From NCBI GenBank assembly GCA_029565685.1, contig JAKQNR010000006.1:248001-312000 (forward strand): a stretch of DNA of 64,000 nt, in the 5' to 3' direction. A program made the position numbers and the translations under genes. The first letter of the stretch is position 1. The number at the start of each line of letters is the position of its first letter. This document shows, piece after piece, positions 16,477 through 24,800 of the stretch. Origin of the DNA: a bacterium. Its GTDB lineage: Bacteria > Zhuqueibacterota > Zhuqueibacteria > Residuimicrobiales > Residuimicrobiaceae. The notes under the pieces are model-generated. The model saw only the letters and a program-made list of their open reading frames with translations. It was not told the DNA's origin and searched no databases.

Positions 16477-18237
16477 TCAATCCGCTCTGAAAACGATGCC
16501 CAGTTCCTCCAGCTGTTTGGGATGGACCTGAGCCGGACAGTTTTCCATCAGCGACATGGCGCTGGCGGTTTTTGGAAAAGCGATGACATCCCGGATCGAA
16601 TGGCATCCGGCGAGGATCATCACCAGACGGTCAAAGCCAAAGGCGATGCCGCCGTGCGGAGGCGCTCCGTAGGAGAGCGCCTCCAGCAAAAAGCCAAACT
16701 TTTCCTGCGCTTCCTGGTCGCTGATGCCCAGCGCCTGAAACATCCGGCTCTGGGTCTCTGTATCGTAAATCCGGATGCTGCCGCCGGCGATCTCCATGCC
16801 CTGCATCACCAGATCATACGCCCGCGCCTGAACCTCCGCCGGTCGGGCGATGAGATCGTTGAGGTTCGCGGCCTTGGAGGAGGTAAAGGGATGGTGCCGG
16901 GCCACATATCGCTTTTCCTCCTCGCTGTATTCAAACAAGGGAAAATCGACCACCCAGGTCAGACCCAGCGCATCCTGCGGAATCATGCTCAGTTGGGCGC
17001 CGAGCTCCAGGCGTAGGGCGCCGAGAACGGTCTGCGCGGTCTCACGTTTTTCCGCCACCAGCAGCAGCAGATCGCCGTCCTGTGCCGCCATGGCAGCTGT
17101 GATCCGCAGCCGCAGCTCATCGCTGAAAAATTTATTCAGCGAGCTGTCCCAATCGCGCTCTTTGATCTTGATAGCCACCAGGCCGGCAGCGCCACGACCC
17201 TTGGCCCAGGCGGTCCAGTCGTCGATCTGTTTTCTCGAAAACCGGCCGCCGCCGGGCACGGTCAGCCCGGCGACGATACCGCCGCCGGCCACCGCCTCCC
17301 GGAACACGCGGAATTCGCCGGAGCCAACCAGTTCACTGATCTCTCTGATCTTGAGATCGAATCGAACGTCCGGCTTGTCGCTGCCATACTCTGCCATGGC
17401 TTGACTGTACGGCAGGCGGGGAAAAGGCAGCGGGACGGAGATATTCATCACCTCTTGTAGAATCTTCGCCGTCAACCCTTCGGCCACGGACATGACGTCC
17501 TCCTCATCGACAAAGGACATCTCCAGATCGATCTGGGTGAACTCGGGCTGCCGGTCGGCTCGCAGATCTTCATCGCGGAAACAGCGCACAATCTGAAAAT
17601 AGCGATCATAACCGCCCATCATGAGCAGCTGTTTATAGGTCTGCGGCGATTGCGGCAGCGCGTACAGGCGGCCTTTCCAAACTCGGCTGGGCACAAGATA
17701 ATCGCGGGCGCCTTCCGGCGTGCTCTTGCTTAGGATCGGCGTCTCCACTTCGACAAACTGCAGGCCGGAGAGATAGCTTCGGGCGATCTGGGCGATCTGA
17801 TGCCGCACCAACAAATGGCGCTGCATCTCCGGACGGCGCAGGTCCAGATAACGATACTTTAATCGCAGATCTTCGGACACATTGCTCTCGCCGCTGATGG
17901 GAAAGGGCGGGGTTTTGGAAGTGTTCAATATCTCCATCTCCTCAGCCATCAACTCGATCTCACCGGTTAAAAGCTTGTTATTGACCATGCCCTCGGGCCG
18001 CAGCCGCACCCGACCTTTGAAGGCGACCACGAATTCGCTGCGTAGACTTTTCGCCTCTTCGTACGCCGGTGAATCCGGATTGATCTGTATTTGGGTGGTC
18101 CCATAACGATCCCGCAGATCAATGAAAATCAAACCGCCGTGATCCCTGCGACGATCCACCCATCCCATAAGAGACACATTCTGATTCTCATTCTCTTTTC
18201 TCAATTCGCCGCAGGTGTGTGTTCTTTTCCAACGCAT
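16477..18237 (-). CDS. aspS: Aspartyl-tRNA synthetase
   Basis: A class II synthetase charging tRNA-Asp. I start at [13 protein letters not shown] (18237), the usual N-terminus; the track adds 43 unrelated codons. Length (586 aa) matches bacterial-type AspRS. In order: OB anticodon-binding domain ([20 protein letters not shown]), motif 2 block [20 protein letters not shown], the bacterial GAD insertion (about residues 290-420), motif 3 [12 protein letters not shown] and the [10 protein letters not shown]-terminus. Whether it also charges tRNA-Asn cannot be told from sequence alone. It starts just 27 bases past the terminator of the ExbBD operon; a TATTAT at the end of that T-run could be its -10, but no good -35 goes with it. 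Confidence 0.96.
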   Translation of the reverse strand: MRWKRTHTCGELRKENENQNVSLMGWVDRRRDHGGLIFIDLRDRYGTTQIQINPDSPAYEEAKSLRSEFVVAFKGRVRLRPEGMVNNKLLTGEIELMAEEMEILNTSKTPPFPISGESNVSEDLRLKYRYLDLRRPEMQRHLLVRHQIAQIARSYLSGLQFVEVETPILSKSTPEGARDYLVPSRVWKGRLYALPQSPQTYKQLLMMGGYDRYFQIVRCFRDEDLRADRQPEFTQIDLEMSFVDEEDVMSVAEGLTAKILQEVMNISVPLPFPRLPYSQAMAEYGSDKPDVRFDLKIREISELVGSGEFRVFREAVAGGGIVAGLTVPGGGRFSRKQIDDWTAWAKGRGAAGLVAIKIKERDWDSSLNKFFSDELRLRITAAMAAQDGDLLLLVAEKRETAQTVLGALRLELGAQLSMIPQDALGLTWVVDFPLFEYSEEEKRYVARHHPFTSSKAANLNDLIARPAEVQARAYDLVMQGMEIAGGSIRIYDTETQSRMFQALGISDQEAQEKFGFLLEALSYGAPPHGGIAFGFDRLVMILAGCHSIRDVIAFPKTASAMSLMENCPAQVHPKQLEELGIVFRAD

Positions 18238-18263
18238 ACTATCATCTCGCTTTTGATCATAAT

Positions 18264-18291
18264 AAAAAAATGTCAGGTGGAGACACCTGAC
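18264..18291 (-). terminator. Rho-independent terminator of the TPR-ExbBD-AgmX operon
   Basis: Minus strand 8-bp stem GTCAGGTG/CACCTGAC with a 4-base loop, then A and seven T. It lies about 105 bases past the AgmX gene stop and just ahead of aspS. Confidence 0.85.
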
Positions 18292-18395
18292 CGCTTGCTT
18301 GTCTTTCGCTGATCCGCATGAGGTGACCGGAATGGGAGCAAAAGCTGAAGGTGTGCGCGACCGCACTCAGGGTACAGGGCGGCGCTGCGGCCTTG

Positions 18396-19532
18396 TCAAA
18401 AACCGAAGGTGTAAACCTGGCGGAATACGGCGTTTCCCAACCGCTCATCGATGGCGCCGAAATCATCCCATCGCGAGACTCTAGACAGGATGCAGCGTTC
18501 CACGTTTTCATTGGCGAGCGTCGAAGAGAGGATCGTCGCATTGGTCACCGTGCCGTTGGGCAGGATGGTGAACCGCACGACCACCTTACCCTTCAATTCG
18601 GGATTGCGTTTCAACTCCCGTTCATAACAATACTGGATTGCCTGACTGTGGCTGTAGACGATGGCCGACACCTCGTTGACGTCGCGCGCGCCGGTGACGG
18701 ATCCGCCCCCGCCCTGCAGATCGCTCTCTTCGGTGAGAGGCGCCAGCCCGACGGTCTCGATGTCGCTTTTGCGGGCCACGACCGAACCGGAACCTGTTCC
18801 GGTGCCAGAACCGCCGCGGCCGCCATCGCCGGGTCCGGAGATCAGGTCATGGCTTTTAACGCCGCTGGTGGTCGTACGGCCTCCGCGCACGCCGACCACT
18901 CCCGCTGTTCCAGCAGGAGCGCCGCTGGTCCGGGGGGTACGACCGCTTTCGGCCAACCGGTCGATGTTCTCGAACACCTGATCAAAGGCCTGGGAGGCCT
19001 GACCTCCGCTGGCCACCACATCGCTCACCGTCCGATCCTGCGCCTGTTGGCTTCCGGAAGCAAGAATGGCCAGCAGACCCTGGCCGCTGATCTCTGCCTC
19101 CGCTTGCCGCACCGCCCGGCCGCCAGGTCCGGAGGGCAGCCGCAGAGTCGAGCCGCTTCCAGCTGCGCCGCCAGAGGAGTGCGTTTCTTTAGAGGCGACA
19201 CCACCGCTCTGTTCCGCTGGCGGCCGGCTTCCTGCCGCCGGCCGCCGCGCTTCGAGCGGCGCCCTCTTCTTCTGCACATCCACAGGTAGGTTCTCGATCA
19301 TTCTATTTGCGATGCGTACTGTCTGCTCCTCCCGGTCCAGCACCAGCCGCGCGTAGCGGTCCTGAATGGTGCGGATCGTGCTGTCCGGCACGGTCACCGG
19401 CGGCGGGTTGAACAGGAAATAAAGGACGAACGCCACATGGAGAACAAACGAGGCTAACAGAATGAGTAGAAACTCGCGATCCAGTTCCTCGAACGGCTTT
19501 CTATAATATTTTTCCGGCAGGGCAGCGACCGT
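18396..19532 (-). CDS. TonB-like protein with AgmX/PglI C-terminal domain (apparent ACG start)
   Basis: The first usable standard start (GTG 19436, track) falls inside a hydrophobic helix. Reading upstream in the same frame completes a TM segment (residues about 21-41, FLLILLASFVLHVAFVLYFL) and a basic cytoplasmic N-terminus (LPEKYYRKPFEELDRE), up to a TAA at 19548-19550. No ATG, GTG or TTG occurs in that stretch. The codon 7 bases after a strong GAGGAG is ACG at 19530-19532, which I take as the likely start. After the TM comes a Gly/Ser/Thr/Arg-rich low-complexity periplasmic linker (about 80-270). The AgmX/PglI (TonB-like) domain follows, with YCYERELKRNPELKGKVVV, FTILPNGTV and RCILSRVSRWDDF. 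It should couple the ExbB/ExbD motor to an envelope client. It is the last gene of the operon. Confidence 0.8.
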   Translation of the reverse strand, partial: TVAALPEKYYRKPFEELDREFLLILLASFVLHVAFVLYFLFNPPPVTVPDSTIRTIQDRYARLVLDREEQTVRIANRMIENLPVDVQKKRAPLEARRPAAGSRPPAEQSGGVASKETHSSGGAAGSGSTLRLPSGPGGRAVRQAEAEISGQGLLAILASGSQQAQDRTVSDVVASGGQASQAFDQVFENIDRLAESGRTPRTSGAPAGTAGVVGVRGGRTTTSGVKSHDLISGPGDGGRGGSGTGTGSGSVVARKSDIETVGLAPLTEESDLQGGGGSVTGARDVNEVSAIVYSHSQAIQYCYERELKRNPELKGKVVVRFTILPNGTVTNATILSSTLANENVERCILSRVSRWDDFGAIDERLGNAVFRQVYTFGF

Positions 19533-19615
19533 AAAAAAACTCCTCGATTAATCACTCAAGCGCCAATTTGAGCGGCAGACCTCTTCCGCCTGAAACGTCG
19601 AACAGAGCGCGAAAC

Positions 19616-20113
19616 TCATCCACCTTTTTGATACACCACCAGACGCATGTTGGGAAACTCTGAACGGCCGCAGGTGGCCATCACCTTGAGCAAGGTGTTG
19701 AAGGGCAACTTTTGATCGCCCTGAATGGTAACCTTGCCGGTGAACTTGATGCCATAGCTCTCCTCCATCTTTTTGGCCTCCAGCGCATACTTTTGCAGCG
19801 CCTCATACAACCGGGGGATCAGCAGATCAGACTGGCTCGCCAGATTGCTCAACCGCTCCACCGGTTTTTCATTGACCAAAATCCACTCCTTGGACACTGT
19901 TACGTCCAACGCCACCTCCGGCAGCTGTTCACTGGTGGATTTGGGCAGGGTCAGATCCTGAGAGGGATGGGTCAATTGGCCTTCGATGTTATAGCTTTTG
20001 ATCAAGAACACCAGAATGATGGTGAACATGTCCATCATGGAAGTGAGGTTCAACGCCACTTTAGTCGGACCGCCGGTGTTGTGTCGCTTGATGCGTGACG
20101 GTATAAAAGCCAT
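19616..20113 (-). CDS. ExbD/TolR-family protein, proton-path Asp present
   Basis: A 165-aa single-pass protein with a short basic cytoplasmic N-terminus, a TM helix (about residues 20-40) and a periplasmic domain. The conserved Asp of the ExbD/TolR transmembrane helix is present at residue 28 (NLTSMMDMFTIILVF). With ExbB it would form a proton-driven motor. The periplasmic part (WILVNEKPVERL, GKVTIQGDQKLPFNTLLKVM) fits the ExbD fold. It lies 20 bases downstream of the other exbD-like gene and about 83 bases upstream of the AgmX gene's apparent start. Confidence 0.88.
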   Translation of the reverse strand: MAFIPSRIKRHNTGGPTKVALNLTSMMDMFTIILVFLIKSYNIEGQLTHPSQDLTLPKSTSEQLPEVALDVTVSKEWILVNEKPVERLSNLASQSDLLIPRLYEALQKYALEAKKMEESYGIKFTGKVTIQGDQKLPFNTLLKVMATCGRSEFPNMRLVVYQKGG

Positions 20114-20133
20114 AGGGGGTACCTAATCGATTT

Positions 20134-20670
20134 CTATAAGATTCCCGCGCTGATGACCACTTCGGGGAACAGCTCGTATTTGACGTCATTCACTTTGATG
20201 CTGCGCGCCGCATCCATAGTACTGACCAGAGTTTGATAGTCAATCTGCATCTCCGCCTGAATGATGATCTTACGCGTGTCCATCGGCGAGGTGACCACGC
20301 GCTGTTTGAGTTCATACAGTTTGCGATTGAGCGCGTCGAAATCATAGCTGCCGTCGGGTTGCAGACCGATGGTGGGCCCGCCGGTGGTCGGATCCCGCAA
20401 CACGGCTTGCGAGCTGGAGAGATAAAAACCCCGCGAGGTGATCGAAATGGTCAGATCCAGTCCCGGCTGCGCCTCTTTGTCCATCAGAGTCTGGCTCACC
20501 GGACCGCCGGCGGCACGGGGCAGATTCAATTCAATGACGCCGTATTTGACGAACTGGGTGGTGGACAGGAGAAGCGGTATCAAAACCACCATCATGTTCA
20601 TCACCGGAAACAGGTTGAGCTCCACCTGTTCCGTCTCTAGATGACGACGTTGCGAGGGTCTATAAGCCAT
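20134..20670 (-). CDS. ExbD/TolR-family paralogue with Asn at the proton-path Asp position
   Basis: A 178-aa single-pass ExbD/TolR homologue. Its TM helix reads NLFPVMNMMVVLIPLLL. Aligned without gaps to the neighbouring paralogue (NLTSMMDMFTIILVFLI), Asn25 stands exactly where the catalytic Asp belongs. The NxxPxxD-type pattern of ExbD (for example NVTPFIDV) gives the same alignment. The periplasmic part (RKIIIQAEMQIDYQTLVSTM) keeps the family fold. It starts 2 bases after the ExbB stop, so the two are coupled. The substitution suggests a structural or asymmetric partner for the Asp-bearing copy (inference). Confidence 0.86.
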   Translation of the reverse strand: MAYRPSQRRHLETEQVELNLFPVMNMMVVLIPLLLSTTQFVKYGVIELNLPRAAGGPVSQTLMDKEAQPGLDLTISITSRGFYLSSSQAVLRDPTTGGPTIGLQPDGSYDFDALNRKLYELKQRVVTSPMDTRKIIIQAEMQIDYQTLVSTMDAARSIKVNDVKYELFPEVVISAGIL

Positions 20671-20672
20671 GC

Positions 20673-21323
20673 TTAACGATTCCCGGTTAACAGGTTAATC
20701 AGTTTCACCATGTGCTCGTCGATCTCATCGATAATCTTGCCGGTGCGATTGGTCAGATAGGTGTAGGCGAAAATCGTCGGAATGGCGATGAACAATCCCA
20801 CCAGCGTGGTGTTCATAGCTGTGGAGATGCCGGCTGCCAGCAGGCGGGCTTTTTCCGATGCATCGATGCCCGGCGCAGAAATGGAACGGAAGGCGATGAT
20901 CAGACCGTAGATGGTTCCAAGCAGGCCCAGCAGGGTGGCGATGTTGGCCAGCATGGCCAGATAATTGGTGCGCGCCTGCAATTTGGGGATGACTTCGAGC
21001 ATGCCCTCATCCACCGCGTTCTGAATGGAGCGGAAATCCACCTGCTGCTTATTGACCACAGAGCGCAGGCCGCTGGCCACCACCTTGGGCAGCGCCCGGT
21101 CTTTGGCGCGCAGGCAGAGATCCAGAGCGTCTTCCAACTTGCCGGCGGTGACCAGTTTGCGGATCTCTCCCATGAACTTTTCCGCATTGATGTCGCTGCG
21201 GCCGAGAATATAAATCGCGCGCTCGATGGCGATCGCCACCGCGAACACCGCCGCAATCATCAAAGCCCACATGTAAAAATAACCGGCAACGTCCGGACTA
21301 AAGTTACGGAATATCTCAGCCAT
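20673..21323 (-). CDS. ExbB/TolQ/MotA-family proton channel protein
   Basis: A roughly 216-aa protein with three TM helices: near residues 12-35, then about 120-145 and 160-185. The signature TolQ/ExbB blocks are present: LLGLLGTIYGLIIAF and AAGISTAMNTTLVGLFIAIPTIFAYTYL, with the polar Thr residues lining the channel. I start at MAEIFRNFS (21323), where GGGAGG sits 5-6 bases upstream; the track start is a TTG seven codons earlier. It forms the stator core with the two ExbD paralogues. In the operon it follows the TPR genes and the small exported protein. Confidence 0.92.
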   Translation of the reverse strand: MAEIFRNFSPDVAGYFYMWALMIAAVFAVAIAIERAIYILGRSDINAEKFMGEIRKLVTAGKLEDALDLCLRAKDRALPKVVASGLRSVVNKQQVDFRSIQNAVDEGMLEVIPKLQARTNYLAMLANIATLLGLLGTIYGLIIAFRSISAPGIDASEKARLLAAGISTAMNTTLVGLFIAIPTIFAYTYLTNRTGKIIDEIDEHMVKLINLLTGNR

Positions 21324-21388
21324 GGAAGCCTCCCAAAAAAGCAATAAAAAAATGCCTGCCGAACGAATAAAATAAAAAGAATATATTC

Positions 21389-21733
21389 TTATTTCTTTTC
21401 TTTAGCAAGATTTTTTTTGGCCGTTTGCATGCGCGCGCCCTCCTCCTTTTCCCGAACCACCTCTTCGAGAAACACCGGCCGCTGTTTGAGCTCTGCATCG
21501 AAGGAGCGGGTCAGAGGAGCCGCCTCCCCGACCTCCGGAGTCACCCGCTTGGGAATCAGGGTGACCGCCGGTTTTTCGATCACCGCTTCGATATGGATGT
21601 CCTCCAGGGACACCTCCACCGCCGCGGACGGCGCCGGCAATCCCCGAGTCGAGTCAGGGACTGCAGGGGCCGGATCCTGGCTGCCGGCCACGGCCGCCAG
21701 GATCATTATGAACAATATCACACAGTGTCGCAT
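21389..21733 (-). CDS. Small exported protein of unknown function
   Basis: A 114-aa protein with a signal peptide (MRHCVILFIMILAAVAGS), a Pro/Ala-rich stretch, then a charged region with predicted strands (VSLEDIHIEAVIEKPAVTLIPKR) and a very basic Lys/Glu-rich tail (KEEGARMQTAKKNLAKEKK). No family is recognised. It sits inside the ExbBD operon, between the large TPR protein and ExbB, so it may be an accessory of that machine. The gap of about 115 bases before it shows no gene. Confidence 0.6.
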   Translation of the reverse strand: MRHCVILFIMILAAVAGSQDPAPAVPDSTRGLPAPSAAVEVSLEDIHIEAVIEKPAVTLIPKRVTPEVGEAAPLTRSFDAELKQRPVFLEEVVREKEEGARMQTAKKNLAKEKK

Positions 21734-21848
21734 CCTGCCTCAATCCTTGATCTATTGCCTTGCGCCCAGCGCCTTGTGCCTCGCGGCTGCACTGCGAGCC
21801 CTGTTCGCAACCGGCGTCGGCCCAATCACGCCAGCCGGCCGCAACCGC

Positions 21849-24800
21849 TCAGCGCTGTCTGGCGTGAATCGAGCTCGCTCGTTCCCAGCCGGCGACCTGC
21901 CGCACCCGCAGCTCCACCTGAAAAGAGGGCGGCCGGCCTTCACTCTTGAGCACCTCCAGAGCGAGCAGATTCTGGCCGCTCACCAGACCATCGGTGAGCT
22001 CCACCTCCATCATTTTGTTCTCCTCATCCGCACTGCGGGTCTGTCGAATGAGCTCGCCGTTGAGATACACTCCCACGGAATGGGCGGCCGGAAAGGACAC
22101 CCAGCCGCGAACCGGCAAGCCGGTCACGGTGAAAAATTTCCGTAGAAACATTTTGGGAACTGGAACCAACCGCACTGCCAAAGTGTCGCCTGGATCGCTC
22201 ACCGGCTCCAGCAGCCAGACGGCTCGGCGGTCCAGCGGATCCGCCGCCGTGACCCTGGACCATTGCGAGGCATCGAAATCCACACCCGCCCATCTGGAAA
22301 AATAGGTGGATGCAGCCCGCCAAGTGGTATCGCTGACGGTCAACCGCTCCTCGACTTGAAGGTTCATCGCCGCCGCATAGTTCTCCGGGTCCACGGCCAC
22401 CAGCAGCGTAAGAACATCTCTCGCCGCCAGGCTGTTGATGGCGAACTCTTTGGACAGGCCATAGCCGCGCTCCAGCACCTCTTTTTCCACATGACGCAGC
22501 GTCGCCCGGTTGCTGTCAAAAGTGAACAGCGCTTCCTCAAAAATGGGATCTTCGCTCTGGGCGAAGCGACGGCCGGCCAAAGCGGCGCGCTCCTTGGCGT
22601 CCGCTGCAACCAGCTCGCACTGTTCGGCAAACTGGAAAACCCGCACCAGCAGGCTGTCCTGAAAGGCGGCCGCGGTCGTTTCCTCCACGCGCCAACGGGG
22701 GAGCGTGAGTAGCGTCTGCCGAAAGCCCGCCAGGGCGCTGTCCATAATGGCCTGAGAAAAATCTACCATATTGGACATGTCCTTGGCGTAGGTGGCCAGA
22801 GCGTCGAGCTGATCTTCCAACGAGCGGCCGCTGTAGATCAGATTGGAATAATCAATAAATTGATTTGAAACCGTGGCCAGACCTTCAATGGCCAAGCGGC
22901 TGAAGCCTTTGGGAATGGCGCTGTGCGCAGCAAGCAGCTTTTGTCTGGACAAGGCGACCCAGGGCGAATCATAACCCATGGAATCGGCAAAAGCAATATT
23001 CGCCTGATAAGCAAGCAACGCCTGCTGCAGCAGCGGAATAGCGCCGATCTGCAGCAACTGCTTTTGATAGACCAGGCGCTGAAGGTCGTTGAGTCCTTTG
23101 GGGACCGGAGCGTTCTGCACCGCCTGGGCGGATTGATACCGCCATTCACCCATGCGGTAGTGAACTTCTGTCAGCCTGTCCTTTGAACGATCGATCCATT
23201 TACTGGCGATGCGCAGAATGCTGTCCTGGGCGACGGTGGAGGACACCTGAGCGCTGTCCGAAAGGCCTTTCATCAGCTCTTGGGAATAGCTCTCTTTCAA
23301 CCGAGACAATCCCTTGATGGCGTTGCGAAACACCACGGCCGCGCGTTCAGAGAGAATCACCGCTGCGTCGTAGATCTCCTTCTGAGCGACAATCCGGCGG
23401 TTGCCCTCCATCTCCGGCAGTTCCTGAGCAGCCCAGGTTTCAGCGAACCGCTGATAGGCGACGCCCACCAAGTGAGTGGCCTCATACACACGGGGCGTGC
23501 CGTGACTGGCGCAGTTGCCCAGTCGGCGGACGATCTCTAGCAGCAGCTCCTTTTTCTTCTCTTTCGCCGCCGCCAGATCGGCCGGCGGCAGGCGGAAGGC
23601 AATGGCTTCAAACGCCTCGGTCTGAATCGCAGCGATGGCGAACTCTGACTCCGCGGCATAGTATTCGTTACGATCCAAGCCTTTGCGATGCAAGGCTTCG
23701 CTGAGACTGGCGGCCTGAAGGAATTCCTGCAGCGCTTTGTCCGACTGGCCCAGCTGATGAAAATGGCGGCCGCGTAGATAGCCGGCTTCCACCGTGCGCG
23801 GGGATTCGGGAAATCTTTTTATAAAAGCGGACAGCGCGTCCAGCGCTTTCTCCTGCTCGTTCATCCGCTGATAATACACCGCGATGTCAAACGCCGCATC
23901 GTCGGCATATTCGTCGGCGGGAAAGCGCTGCAAAAACGAACGGTTGATCTTGATCGCGCTCTCCCAATCTTCCGATCGGGCGAAATAGAGGCCGGCGTTG
24001 TACAGCGCGTCGCGCGCTTTGAGAGTGTCCGTCTGTATCGAGGCCAGGCGTTCGTAGGTGAGAGCGGCGTTGCGATAGTCGCGCACCTCCACATAGTCAA
24101 AGGCCAGGTTGTTCTGCGCATCGAGCACATAGGCCGATTTAGGCTGGGTCTTCAGTAACGCTCCGTAGGTTTCGATCGCCCGGTTGTACTCATTGGCCTT
24201 GTCGTATTCCAGCGCCGCGTTGAACAGCGCCAAGTCGGCGAACGCGCTGTTCGGCGCCTCTGTGACCACCCGACGGTACTCGTTGCCCGCCTCTAGATGC
24301 TTGTTGTCCTCCGCCAGCATCTCCGCCGCCAGATAGATGGATTCGGCCAGACGCCGTCGAGCGCGGGTTTTAGTCTCCTCAGACGCGTCGCTGTTGGCGA
24401 TGCGGCGGGCGATGATCTCCGCGCTGCGGAAATCCGCTTTGCCGAAATAGCTCTCCATAATGGCGCTGCGAGCCTGGGCGAACTCTTCACTGCCCGGGAA
24501 GTGACGCAGCAGGGTGTTAAAATATTTCAAAGCCTCTTTGTATTGATAGCGATGATAATACAGCGCACCGGCGTTAGCGAGAAAAACCGGCGTCTCCGAA
24601 TCGTGCGGAAAAAGTTTGATATAGTTATCATAAGCCTGAGCCAGCCGCTGCTCCTCGGCCGTGAGCTGGCGCGGCTCGAGCTTCATCCTTTCGCGGAACT
24701 TGACCCCCTGGGGATTTTTAGTCTCCTTTTGCAGATCCGCCAAAGAGACGGTCTGCTGCGACGCTCGCTCGGCGCTGGCGATCTCCGCCAGTGCGGCGTC

